56,341 bases of DNA, taken from assembly GCA_004297725.1 (NCBI GenBank), contig SCUS01000194.1, positions 1 through 56,341 on the forward strand, read 5' to 3'. Made by a program: the position numbers and the translations under genes. The stretch comes from Myxococcaceae bacterium (lineage in GTDB: Bacteria; Myxococcota_A; Polyangia; Polyangiales; Ga0077539). Under the pieces are notes generated by a model. The model had not been told where the DNA came from. It saw only the letters and a list, made by a program, of their open reading frames with translations, and searched no databases. Every line of letters starts with the position of its first letter. Within the stretch, counting starts at the first letter, position 1. Below are positions 35,045 to 43,639 of the stretch, piece by piece.

Positions 35045-36058
35045 ATGATCCCCGCGCGACCGACAATCCGACTCCTCGTCGCCCCCGCGCTGGCCCTCAG
35101 CCTCAGCCTCGGCGCCGCGTGGGCGCGCGCGCAGTCGCCGCTCCCGGCCGCGGCCATACCCGGGGAAGTAAGCGTCGTCACCCCGTCGCCCTCGCCGGTG
35201 CTCCGCATCGGCGCAGGCACCTTCCTCATGGGCTCCGACCCCGCCGGAATCGACCAGGCCAGGACGATGTGCGTCCGCTCGCTGGAGCGCTTCGCGTCCG
35301 CCCGAGGAGGCTCCGCGCCGGACCCTGGGGTGGCCGCCAGCTTCAACATGCAGCTCCGGCTCTGCGACGTGGAGGGCTTCCTCTACGCGGTCTGCGGCGC
35401 GGACTACTTCGCCCACGAGGCGATGGCCCACGAGGTGTGGCTCCCCCCCTACGGCATCGACCGCACGGAGGTGACCGTCGCGGCCTACGACCGCTGCGTG
35501 GGCCAGGGGCGCTGCGCGCCTCCGCTCGACGCCCCGGGGACGCCGCAGACGGGCGGGGCGACGCTGCCGGTGACGGGGGTGCGCTGGGACGACGCGGCGG
35601 CCTACTGCGCCTGGGCGGGGGGGAGGCTGCCCACCGAGGCGGAGTGGGAGCGCGCCGCGAGGGGGAGGGACGGGAGGAGCTTCCCGTGGGGATGGGTGGC
35701 CGATCCAGGGAGGCTCAACCACGGGGCGGTGGAGCCCGGGTGCCGCGACGACGAGGACGGCCACCCGATGGCGGCGCCGGTGGGATCGTTCCCGAGCGGG
35801 GCCTCGCCCGAGGGGGCGCTCGACATGGCGGGCAACGTGTTGGAGTGGGTGGCCGACCGGGCCTCGCCCGACGGAGCGGGCTATCCCCCCGACCGCACCA
35901 CGGCCCCGCTGGGGCCGGCCGACGGCTCCGAGCGGGTGGTGCGCGGCGGCGCCTTCGACCTGCCGATCTTCCTGGCGAGGACGACCGCGAGGATGCGCAG
36001 GCCCAGGGGAGCCCGGGAGCGCGACCTGGGCTTCCGCTGCGTGTACGACCGCCGGTAG
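35045..36058 (+). CDS. Secreted FGE/SUMF1-domain protein
   Basis: The 337-residue protein has a signal peptide (ALALSLSLGAAWARA, then QSP) and a formylglycine-generating-enzyme-type domain (about 55-335): GTFLMGSDPAG, PPYGIDRTEVTVAAYDRCV, PVTGVRWDDAAAYCAWAG, RLPTEAEWERAARG, MAGNVLEWVADR, RVVRGGAFD and LGFRCV. In true FGE two cysteines near the C-terminus form the oxidase site. Here only the last one (RCV) is visible where the pair would be, so it is probably a non-catalytic or differently acting paralog. It also has an insertion of about 50 residues after GSDPAG. Confidence 0.88.
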   Translation: MIPARPTIRLLVAPALALSLSLGAAWARAQSPLPAAAIPGEVSVVTPSPSPVLRIGAGTFLMGSDPAGIDQARTMCVRSLERFASARGGSAPDPGVAASFNMQLRLCDVEGFLYAVCGADYFAHEAMAHEVWLPPYGIDRTEVTVAAYDRCVGQGRCAPPLDAPGTPQTGGATLPVTGVRWDDAAAYCAWAGGRLPTEAEWERAARGRDGRSFPWGWVADPGRLNHGAVEPGCRDDEDGHPMAAPVGSFPSGASPEGALDMAGNVLEWVADRASPDGAGYPPDRTTAPLGPADGSERVVRGGAFDLPIFLARTTARMRRPRGARERDLGFRCVYDRR

Positions 36059-36096
36059 CGCGGGCGCCGGGCTCGGCGTAAGTACCGCTCCCTCCG

Positions 36097-38130
36097 ATGA
36101 GCGTCTTCCCCCTGAACCCCGCCCAGCTCGCGGCGGTGGCGCACGGCGCGGGTCCAGCGCTGGTGCTCGCAGGCGCGGGCTCCGGCAAGACCCGGGTCAT
36201 CACCCAACGCATCGCCCGGCTGATCGAGGTCGGCAACCTGCCTCGCACCATCGCCGCGCTTACCTTCACCAATAAAGCCGCCGAGGAGATGCAGGAGCGC
36301 CTGCTCGGCGTGGTGGGCCCCTCCGCCAAGGACGTGTGGATCTCCACCTTCCACGCGCTGGGCGGAGAGATCGTGCGGCGGGAGATGCCGAGGGGGAGCG
36401 CCTTCGTGGTCTACGACGCGGCCGACACCGGCGGTCTCATCAAGGAGATCCTCCGTGAGCGGCCGACGGAGGTGGACGGCAAGCGCCTCGACTCCGGGGC
36501 CATCCTGGCCCGCATCTCCCACGCGAAGAACGCCATGTGCGCCCCGGAGGAGCTCGTGGCCCCGGGGGAGGCCAACGAGTACGACGAGCTCGCGGCGTGG
36601 GTGTACCCGCGCTACCAGGCGGCGCTCCAGCGGCTGAGGGCCCTCGACTTCGACGACCTGATCCTCTGGCCCCTGCAGAAGCTCACCGAGGACGAGGCCA
36701 CCCGGGAGAAGTGGCGCGCCAAGATGCGCTACCTGCTGGTGGACGAGTTTCAAGACACCAACCGCGCGCAGCTCCTGCTGGTGAAGCAGCTCGTGGGGCC
36801 TTCGGGCAACGTGTTCTGCGTGGGCGACGACGACCAGTCGATCTACGGGTGGCGAGGCGCCGACATCGCCAACGTGATCGATTTCGGGTCGCACTTCCCC
36901 GGCGCCAAGAAGCTCGCGCTGGAGCAGAACTACCGCTCCCGAAGGCCCGTGCTGGAGGTCGCCAACGCGATCATGGAGGGCCAGGTGAGGGCCTTCCCCA
37001 AGCGCCTCTTCACCGACCGCGAAGGGGGATCGCCCGTGAAGGTGGTCCACTGCGACAGCGGCGAGGGGGAGGTGAAGTTCGTCTTCGGGACGATCCAGAA
37101 GCTGCTGGCCAAAGGGTACAAGAAGAAGGAGATCGGGGTGCTCTACCGCTCCAACCTCCTGTCGCGAGGCATCGAGGAGGCGCTGCGGCTCAACAACATC
37201 CCCTACCGGCTCATCGGCGGCACCTCGGTCTACGAGCGCCGCGAGGTGAAGGACCTCATCGCCTACCTGCGCCTCGCGGTGTATCCGCACGACGAGATCT
37301 CCTTCCGCCGGGTGGTGAACTACCCCGCGCGGGGCATCGGGGACGTCACGCTGCACCGGCTGGAGAAGTACTCGCTGGCCCGAGGGGTGGCGCTGCTGGA
37401 GACCGCCGAGCACTCGGCGACGATCCCCGATCTCTCGGCGAGCACGAGGGAGTCGCTGCTGGCCTTCGCCCGCATCGTGAGGGCGACTCGGGTGCAGCTG
37501 GAGAAGGGCGTCGGGCTGAGCACCGTGGCCGCGCAGGTGGCGCGCACCATCAAGCTGAAGGAGGACATCTTCGCGGCGGGTCCGACCGCGGTGGTGGCGT
37601 CGCGGCGATGGGGCAACGTCGAGCAGCTTCTCAAGACCATGGACAAGGCCGCGGCGACGACCATCGGGGAGGTGGGCGCGGTGCTGCAACGCCTCACGCT
37701 GCGCTTCGCCGAAGAGGAAGAGCAGCACCAGGACCAGGTGACCCTCAGCACCCTCCACGGCTCCAAGGGGCTGGAGTTCGGGACGGTGTTCTTCCTCGGC
37801 TGCGAGGAGGGGATCATCCCCCACTCGCGCACGGACGCTCCCCGGGCGACGGACATCCTGTCGACCATCGACGCGGGCGAGGAGCGTCGGCTCTTCTACG
37901 TGGGCGTGACGCGCGCCAAGGAGCAGCTCTACCTGATGCGCGCGGTGAAGCGCGCGGCCAGCCGGGGCGGGGCGAAGACCACGATGCAGACGAGGTTCCT
38001 GACGCTGCCGACGCTGCCGGAGGGGATGATGGTGTCGGAGACCTTCAACAGCGAGGCGCCCCTCCAGGTGGTGGACATCGCCGCGCAGGCGAAGCGATTC
38101 CGCGAGGGGCTGCTGGCGAAGAAGGGCTGA
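36097..38130 (+). CDS. UvrD/Rep/PcrA-family DNA helicase
   Basis: The 677-residue superfamily 1A helicase carries the motifs in order: Q motif LNPAQLAAV, Walker A AGAGSGKT (25-32), Ia FTNKAAEEM, Walker B DEFQDTN (216-222), III DDDQSIYGWRGAD (244-256), IV QNYRSR, V TLSTLHGSKGLEF, VI YVGVTRAKEQLYL. It unwinds DNA 3' to 5' in repair and replication restart. It is slightly shorter than typical UvrD/PcrA (about 720) because the C-terminal tail is short, which is closer to Rep. ATG36097 follows the FGE-like gene by 38 bases. Confidence 0.95.
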   Translation: MSVFPLNPAQLAAVAHGAGPALVLAGAGSGKTRVITQRIARLIEVGNLPRTIAALTFTNKAAEEMQERLLGVVGPSAKDVWISTFHALGGEIVRREMPRGSAFVVYDAADTGGLIKEILRERPTEVDGKRLDSGAILARISHAKNAMCAPEELVAPGEANEYDELAAWVYPRYQAALQRLRALDFDDLILWPLQKLTEDEATREKWRAKMRYLLVDEFQDTNRAQLLLVKQLVGPSGNVFCVGDDDQSIYGWRGADIANVIDFGSHFPGAKKLALEQNYRSRRPVLEVANAIMEGQVRAFPKRLFTDREGGSPVKVVHCDSGEGEVKFVFGTIQKLLAKGYKKKEIGVLYRSNLLSRGIEEALRLNNIPYRLIGGTSVYERREVKDLIAYLRLAVYPHDEISFRRVVNYPARGIGDVTLHRLEKYSLARGVALLETAEHSATIPDLSASTRESLLAFARIVRATRVQLEKGVGLSTVAAQVARTIKLKEDIFAAGPTAVVASRRWGNVEQLLKTMDKAAATTIGEVGAVLQRLTLRFAEEEEQHQDQVTLSTLHGSKGLEFGTVFFLGCEEGIIPHSRTDAPRATDILSTIDAGEERRLFYVGVTRAKEQLYLMRAVKRAASRGGAKTTMQTRFLTLPTLPEGMMVSETFNSEAPLQVVDIAAQAKRFREGLLAKKG

Positions 38131-38168
38131 CGTAGACGCCCGCGGCGGCCCCATGGTTTCTTGCGCCC

Positions 38169-38639
38169 ATGCGCACCGCGATTGCTGGACTGGCTCTGTT
38201 GCTCGCTCGCGCGAGCTGTTCTGACCGGGCGCACCCGGTCACCGCGCCCGCCGCCGGGGAGTCGACCGGGGAGGTCGAGGTCGCCACGGCCCGCGACGGC
38301 GGAACCCGCCGCCCGAGGGAGATCGCCGCCCGCCACCTGCTGGTGATGTACTCCGGGAGCGAGCACGCGCCGGAGTCCATCACCCGCACCTCCGCCGGGG
38401 CCCGCGCCCGCGCCGAGGAGGCCCTTCGCCGCGCCCGCGCCGGGGAGGATTTCGCCGCCCTGGTGCGCGAGTACTCCGACGAGCCCGGGGCGGGCGATCG
38501 CGGCGGGTCCCTCGGCCGCTTCGGCCGCGGACGGATGGTGCGCGCCTTCGAGGACGCGGCCTTCGCGCTGGAGGTCGACGAGATCTCCGGCCTCGTGGAG
38601 ACGCCCTTCGGCTTCCACGTCATCCAGCGCACGGAGTGA
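38169..38639 (+). CDS. Parvulin-type peptidyl-prolyl isomerase
   Basis: The 156-residue protein has an N-terminal hydrophobic segment (AIAGLALLLARASC) that may be a signal or lipobox (ARASC is a poor lipobox). A PpiC/rotamase domain follows (about 48-156): AARHLLVMYSGS, EDFAALVREYSDEPGAGDRG, GSLGRFGRGRMVRAFEDAAF, FGFHVIQRTE. Parvulins isomerise prolyl bonds of secreted proteins. It is small, with no SurA-like N-domain. The stop overlaps the next start as GTGA. Confidence 0.85.
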   Translation: MRTAIAGLALLLARASCSDRAHPVTAPAAGESTGEVEVATARDGGTRRPREIAARHLLVMYSGSEHAPESITRTSAGARARAEEALRRARAGEDFAALVREYSDEPGAGDRGGSLGRFGRGRMVRAFEDAAFALEVDEISGLVETPFGFHVIQRTE

Positions 38640-39052
38640 GCGCAGCGATGCCCTCGCACGAGACCGACGCCGAGCTCGAGCGGCTGCGCAGGGCGGTGGC
38701 CGCTGGCGACTACGACGCCGTCGAACGCTGCCTCGCGCTGCTCGAGCGGCGCGCGGGCGACTTCGAGCGCGCGGGCGACGACGTCGCGGCGATCGACGCG
38801 CTCTCCGAGGCCGAGTCCCTCCAGTGGCGCATCGGCACATGGGCGACCGGTTCGGGCGAGGGGCTCGCGTCGATGTGGCACGTGTACGAGCTGATGCTGA
38901 GCCGCGCCCGCGCGGAGCAGCGCCTCGCCGCGCGCACGACCGGGCCGGAGAGCGAACAGCATCGCGAGGCCGCCGAGGCGTTGATCGAGCGGGTGCGGGC
39001 CGATCCCAACGGGCTCGGCGTCGAGCTGCTCAAGAAGTCACGCTCGCGCTGA
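38636..39052 (+). CDS. Small helical protein, unknown function
   Basis: The 138-residue protein is predicted mostly helical and acidic/basic (ETDAELERLRRAVAAGDYDA, ERAGDDVAAIDALSEAESLQ). It resembles TPR-like or coiled-coil scaffolds but has no firm match. GTG38636 overlaps the parvulin stop by four bases; ATG38648 is an alternative. Probably co-transcribed with the parvulin. Confidence 0.65.
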   Translation: MSAAMPSHETDAELERLRRAVAAGDYDAVERCLALLERRAGDFERAGDDVAAIDALSEAESLQWRIGTWATGSGEGLASMWHVYELMLSRARAEQRLAARTTGPESEQHREAAEALIERVRADPNGLGVELLKKSRSR

Positions 39053-39062
39053 GCGGCCCCCC

Positions 39063-41888
39063 TCACCGCAGCTGGCCGCACACGTCCGGGTCGAAGCCGC
39101 TGCTGCCGCCGATGCGCGCGGGCGTCGCGATCGCCTCGGTGCGCTCGTCGATGCTGGTCACGAAGGCCAGGAGCTGGCGCAGCCGCACCACGCCGCCCGC
39201 CCCCTCGAACATCCCCGTCGGAGCGAAGAAGTCGCGGTGCGTCGCGAAGCGCGGACCCAGCGCCTCCTCCAGCGTGCGCGCGTTGCCCGCGTGGAAGTAC
39301 GGCGCCCCGTGGGCGACCCCCAGCAGCGAGGGCGGGTTGTAGCCCGTCGCCCCCTGAGAGGCCGTGGTCATGTCGGCGCGCACCTCCAGCAGCTCGACCC
39401 CCTCCGGCGCCACGCCACGCCCCGAGGCCCAGGTGCCGACGTCTCTCAGCGCGCACGCGATCTGGTCGCTGGCGGCCTCGAAGGGGGAGCGACGGAAGGT
39501 CCCTCCCTCGGGCATCAGCGCCGTCGGAGCGCCGCTGGGGCGGCTCCATCGCCGGGTGATGAGCGAGCCCGTCACCCGGTCGTTGCTCCCCTCGCCGGGC
39601 TCGTAGAACCTCCGCGAGAGAGACCATCGGGCCGTCCCGTGGCAGCCGTCGCAGCCCGCCTGGGAGAAGATCCGCCGACCCTCCCGAAGGTCCTCCTCGC
39701 TGCCCGTCGACGGAGGCCTCGGCGTGCGGATCTCCCCGAGGTAGCGCCCGATCAGCGACCAGTCCGTGAGCACCCCGCGAGGCATCCCCGTGCCCGCGGG
39801 CGTGGCGATGGAGTCGATCGATCCCGACAGGCCATCCTGCGGGGTGGCGGTGCGCTGCTGCATCCCCGCGGCCGCGCTGCCATCGAACACGATGCGGTCT
39901 TCGGGAGACACCCTCGGAGGCGTGGCTCCGTCTCCGGCGCGGTGCACCACGGCCCCCACGCCGCCGGAGTTGCCTCGCACGTTGAGCTCGAAGTCCGCGA
40001 CCTCGTCGAAGACCGCGGACCATCCCATGACCCGCGGCGCCCCCATGGCGTCGAGGGTTCCGTCGAGGGCGGGGGTCTGCCGCGGGCCCCGACCGAAGTA
40101 CCAGGTGACGCTGTCCGTGAGGCCGTCGGGGTGGCAGGCCTCGCAGGAGTTCCACCCCTGTCCCTTGAGCGACCAGCGACCGAGGCCGGTGACGAAGAAC
40201 CTCCGGCCGTCGGCGACCTGGGCCGCGGCCCCGGCGGGCGCCGCGCTCGACTCCAGCACCGAGCTCACCGACTGGTTGGAGAAGGCCACCAGCGCGACGT
40301 TGCGGGAGTGCTCCTGCACGCTGACGGCGCTCGCTCCGGTGGAGGTCATGGCGAGCCCGTAGGGCAGCCTCGCGGGCGCGGCGGCGGCCCCGAGGTCGAT
40401 GAAATGGGGGAGCGTCGCGACCGTGGGGTTGCCCACCTCGACCAGCGATCCCGAAGGGCTGAAGCGCACCCGGAAGAGGGCGTCGCTGCCGTAGCCGACC
40501 ACCCAGGCCACCGTCGCCCCCACGGTGCTCCCGGCGACCAGCGGCTGGAACACCAGGTCGACCGGCAGCAGCGGATAGCGCCGCGAGGCGTCGTCGGCGA
40601 CCCGGCGGCCCTCGTAGAGCGCGAAGAAGCGGGCGTTGAGCAGCACCCGCTGCGAGGGCAGCTCGGCCCCGGTGGCGTGGTCGATCACGAAGATCGCCCC
40701 CGTGTGCTGGGTGCGGACGTTGAGCAGCGAGGGGTCGAGCGGCGCCACCGGGGCGGATCCCGCGTCGGAGGAGGCGTCCGTCGGGACATCGTCCACCGAG
40801 GCATCCGCGGGGGCTCCCGCATCGGCCGGGGGAGGCGGCGCGACAGGGCCCACCGGGCCGCGAGGAGACTCGCAGAGGGCCGTCACATAGACGCGCCCCG
40901 AGGCGATGGCGAGCGAGGAGAGCTGGTTGGGGAAGCAGCCCGCGGCGGCGCCGTCGGTGCCGCGAAAGCCCATGTCGGCCGCGGCGGAGAGGGGGGTGGC
41001 GACCAGGGAGCGAGCGCCGAGGGCGTAGCGATAGACGACGCCGACGTGGCTCTGGTCGAAGCGCTCGAGGCCCGTCGGGCCGGGGGTGCCTCGGCGCTGG
41101 GCGAAGAACTCCGTGACGTAGAGCGCCTCGTCGGCGTCGTCGGCGTCGCCGTCGTGGGTGACCGCGAGCGCCCTGGGGTGGGCGAGGCCATGGCGGGCGG
41201 CGACCCCGGCGCCGAGGTATCCGCCGCTGGCGAGGGCGGCGTTGAGGTCGAGCGTGTCGGTGACCGCGAGGGTGGAGGCGTCGAGGACGGAGACGGTCCC
41301 TTCGCCCCAGTTGGAGACGAAGACGGTGCGGCCCGAGGGGCTGAGCGCGACGCCGGTGGGCTCAGCGCCGACCCGCGCCCGGGTGGCCGAGAGGGTGGGC
41401 GCCCCGTGGAGGCCGTCGATGCGAACGAGCTGACCCTCGCGTCGCAGCGTGACGTACGCGGTGTCGTCATCGGGAGCGAGCGCGACGGACCACGGCTCGC
41501 TGCCCGCGCCGGTGCTCAGCTCGACGACGCGCTCGGCCGAGAGGGGCGATCGACCCGTGAGACGGAAGACGGACACCGAGTGGGCGCTGCGGTTGACCGC
41601 GACGGCCACGCGGTCGTCGGAGGTGATGGCCACGGCGGAGGAGCGGCTCGGTCCAGGGAGCGTCGGGCGACCGAAGGGAGGGGCGTCGGGAGCGTCGGTG
41701 GCCGTGACGTCGGCGATGGATCCGAGGTCGGCCTCGGGGACGTCCTCGCGGTCTTCCGAGGGGCCGAGGTCGGCGACGGGGGAGTCCGAGGGAGCACCGG
41801 AGTCCAGGGCCGGGCCTCCGACCACCGAGGAGCCGAGGGAGCAGCCCAGGGTGCAGGCGAGGAGGCCGAGAGACAGGGAGCGGGTCAC
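39063..41888 (-). CDS. Lipoprotein with beta-propeller and two c-type haem motifs
   Basis: The 941-residue protein starts at GTG41888 (no good ribosome site; chosen by lipobox LACTLGC, Cys16). A DSGAPSDSPVADLGP linker leads into propeller-like repeats (AVAITSDDRVAVAVNRSAH; GVALSPSGRTVFVSNWGEG). A second DAP linker (about 350-380) interrupts the propeller. Two CXXCH haem sites are at C582-H586 (SCEACHPDG) and C746-H750 (GCDGCHGTA), in a region resembling di-haem peroxidase/MauG-like C-termini. I infer a surface redox protein; substrate unknown. It converges with the 38636 gene, 10 bases between ends. Confidence 0.85.
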   Translation of the reverse strand: MTRSLSLGLLACTLGCSLGSSVVGGPALDSGAPSDSPVADLGPSEDREDVPEADLGSIADVTATDAPDAPPFGRPTLPGPSRSSAVAITSDDRVAVAVNRSAHSVSVFRLTGRSPLSAERVVELSTGAGSEPWSVALAPDDDTAYVTLRREGQLVRIDGLHGAPTLSATRARVGAEPTGVALSPSGRTVFVSNWGEGTVSVLDASTLAVTDTLDLNAALASGGYLGAGVAARHGLAHPRALAVTHDGDADDADEALYVTEFFAQRRGTPGPTGLERFDQSHVGVVYRYALGARSLVATPLSAAADMGFRGTDGAAAGCFPNQLSSLAIASGRVYVTALCESPRGPVGPVAPPPPADAGAPADASVDDVPTDASSDAGSAPVAPLDPSLLNVRTQHTGAIFVIDHATGAELPSQRVLLNARFFALYEGRRVADDASRRYPLLPVDLVFQPLVAGSTVGATVAWVVGYGSDALFRVRFSPSGSLVEVGNPTVATLPHFIDLGAAAAPARLPYGLAMTSTGASAVSVQEHSRNVALVAFSNQSVSSVLESSAAPAGAAAQVADGRRFFVTGLGRWSLKGQGWNSCEACHPDGLTDSVTWYFGRGPRQTPALDGTLDAMGAPRVMGWSAVFDEVADFELNVRGNSGGVGAVVHRAGDGATPPRVSPEDRIVFDGSAAAGMQQRTATPQDGLSGSIDSIATPAGTGMPRGVLTDWSLIGRYLGEIRTPRPPSTGSEEDLREGRRIFSQAGCDGCHGTARWSLSRRFYEPGEGSNDRVTGSLITRRWSRPSGAPTALMPEGGTFRRSPFEAASDQIACALRDVGTWASGRGVAPEGVELLEVRADMTTASQGATGYNPPSLLGVAHGAPYFHAGNARTLEEALGPRFATHRDFFAPTGMFEGAGGVVRLRQLLAFVTSIDERTEAIATPARIGGSSGFDPDVCGQLR

Positions 41889-41924
41889 GGCCGCGGAGGG
41901 TATCCCGCCGCGCGCCGCGCCTGC

Positions 41925-41930
41925 TAGAAC
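41925..41930 (+). promoter_or_regulatory. Candidate -10 for a leaderless deformylase transcript
   Basis: TAGAAC ends eight bases before ATG41939, and no Shine-Dalgarno lies between. A TAGAA[CG] at 7-8 bases before ATG also precedes the genes at 43640 and 44507. This spacing fits transcription starting at or next to the initiation codon. Confidence 0.4.
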
Positions 41931-41938
41931 ACGCAGCA

Positions 41939-42514
41939 ATGGCCATCAGGAAGATTGCTCAGATCGGTCACCCGGTGCTCCGCCAGCCCGCCCGCGAGGT
42001 GAGCCTTGCCGAGCTGGCGACCCCGGATTTCCAGCGCTTCATCGACGACCTCGTGGAGACGATGCGCGACGCCAACGGCGCGGGCCTCGCGGCCACGCAG
42101 ATCTACGAGCCCGTGCGGGTGTGCGCCATCGAGGTCAACAACAACCCGAGGTACCCCTACAAGCCGCAGGTTCCGCTGACGGTGCTGGTCAACCCGGTGA
42201 TCGAGCTGCGCACCGAAGAGCGCTTCGACAACTACGAGGGCTGCCTCTCGGTGCCGGGCTTCCGAGGTGTGGCCCCGAGGGCGACGGAGATCCGGGTCAC
42301 CGCCCTCGACCGCGAGGGCCGCCCCATCGACCGCATCGTGCGAGGCCTCACCGCCGGAACCTTCCAGCACGAGGTCGACCACCTCGACGGCCTGCTCTTC
42401 GTCGACCGCATGGTCGACCCGAAGACCTTCACCACCTGGGGCGAGTTCGAGCGCCACCACCAGGCGGCCTTCATCGAGCGCGCCAGGGCCCTCGTCGCCC
42501 GCTTCGGCCAGTAG
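41939..42514 (+). CDS. def: Peptide deformylase (first of two)
   Basis: The 191-residue enzyme removes the formyl group from nascent N-termini. All three motifs are present: GAGLAATQI (47-55), EGCLS (100-104, metal ligand C102) and QHEVDHLDG with H144, E145, H148. GAGLAATQ differs from the usual GxGLAAPQ. It is slightly longer than typical (about 170) at the C-terminus (WGEFERHHQAAFIERARALV). It stands alone, not with fmt. A second deformylase lies at 47202 in this window. Confidence 0.95.
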   Translation: MAIRKIAQIGHPVLRQPAREVSLAELATPDFQRFIDDLVETMRDANGAGLAATQIYEPVRVCAIEVNNNPRYPYKPQVPLTVLVNPVIELRTEERFDNYEGCLSVPGFRGVAPRATEIRVTALDREGRPIDRIVRGLTAGTFQHEVDHLDGLLFVDRMVDPKTFTTWGEFERHHQAAFIERARALVARFGQ

Positions 42515-42534
42515 TCCCCGCCCCGGCAACCTCA

Positions 42535-42572
42535 CCCCCTCCAGGGGGGGTCCATGTTTCCATTCCGGAAAC
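42535..42572. terminator. Two hairpins after the deformylase
   Basis: CCCCCTCCAGGGGG (42535 onward) and GTTTCCATTCCGGAAAC (42556-42572) can each fold; the second has perfect 6-bp arms. No T-run follows. They lie 20-60 bases past the deformylase stop. Confidence 0.4.
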
Positions 42573-42633
42573 CCGGTGTTCCCTCCCGGGGCGCTTGTGA
42601 TCGGGGCTGCTCGCCCGCACCTTCATTCATCCC

Positions 42634-43578
42634 ATGAACGACCGAAACGACGATGGCCTCACCCGCCGCCAGGCGCTCGCCGCCGTGGCGGGCGCGGCGC
42701 TCTCGGCCCTTCCTGGCTGCACCCAGGACAACCACCCTCGACCCCGCACGGAGGTCCGCACCATGACCCCTTCCACGTCGCGTCAGCCCGTCGCCTTCCT
42801 TCCCCACGGGGGCGGCCCCTGGCCCTTCGTCGACGGCCTCGGCGACCCCGCCGAGCTGGCCTCGCTCGCCGCGTACATCCGCTCGCTGAAGACCCTCGGG
42901 CCCACGCGCCCTCGCGCCGTGCTCATGGTCTCCGCCCACTGGGAGGAGGCCCGCCCCACGGTGATGACCGCCGCCCGCCCTCCGATGCTCTACGACTACT
43001 ACGGCTTCCCCGAGGAGTCGTACCGCATCACCTGGCCCGCCCCCGGCAACCCCGAGCTCGCGGGCAGGGTGCGCTCGCTCCTCGGCGCGCAGGGCTTCGA
43101 GACCGCCGCCTCCGCCGAGCGAGGCTTCGACCACGGCACCTTCGTCCCGATGAAGCTCGCCTGGCCCGAGGCCGACATCCCGACGGTGCAGCTCTCGCTG
43201 AAGCAGGGGCTCGATCCCGCGGAGCACCTCGCCATGGGCCGGGCGCTCGCCCCGCTGCGAGACGAGGGCGTGCTCCTCCTCGGCAGCGGGATGAGCTTCC
43301 ACAACATGAGGGCCTTCGGGCTGCCGAGGCAGCAGGTGCAGACCATGTCGGCCACCTTCGACACCTGGCTCAACGAGACCATCGCCCTCGACGCCGCGGA
43401 GCGAGACCGACGGCTGGTGGCCTGGTCCAGCGCCCCGGGCGCTCGCCTCGCCCACCCCAGGGAGGAGCACCTCCTGCCGCTGATGGTCATCGCCGGAGCG
43501 GCGGGCACCGACCGCGGGCGCACCGCCTTCCAGGGGTCGGTGCTCAACGCCCGCATCTCGGCGCACCACTTCGGATAG
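42634..43578 (+). CDS. LigB/DODA-type extradiol dioxygenase with possible Tat signal
   Basis: The 314-residue protein matches the zinc YgiD/4,5-DOPA-type dioxygenase family: FLPHGGGPWPFVDGLG (H58), SAHWEEARPTV (H102), GSGMSFHNMRAF (H223), HPREEHLLPLMVIAG (H279). By spacing these match the four metal-site histidines of the family. The N-terminus has a twin-arginine-like TRRQALAAVAG and a lipobox-like ALPGC (Cys29), which is unusual because YgiD is cytoplasmic. An internal ATG at residue 44 would give a form without the signal. Substrate unknown. Confidence 0.85.
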   Translation: MNDRNDDGLTRRQALAAVAGAALSALPGCTQDNHPRPRTEVRTMTPSTSRQPVAFLPHGGGPWPFVDGLGDPAELASLAAYIRSLKTLGPTRPRAVLMVSAHWEEARPTVMTAARPPMLYDYYGFPEESYRITWPAPGNPELAGRVRSLLGAQGFETAASAERGFDHGTFVPMKLAWPEADIPTVQLSLKQGLDPAEHLAMGRALAPLRDEGVLLLGSGMSFHNMRAFGLPRQQVQTMSATFDTWLNETIALDAAERDRRLVAWSSAPGARLAHPREEHLLPLMVIAGAAGTDRGRTAFQGSVLNARISAHHFG

Positions 43579-43639
43579 GACATCCCGGAGCAAATTCCCT
43601 GGCGCGCGGAGGGCGGGTTTGTGCTTAGAAGTGCAGCCC

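Noticed and set aside
39237..41927. 896-codon frame opposite the haem lipoprotein
   Set aside because: Antisense shadow. The minus-strand frame has lipobox, propeller repeats and two CXXCH sites, while this one is Arg/Gly-rich with no motif.
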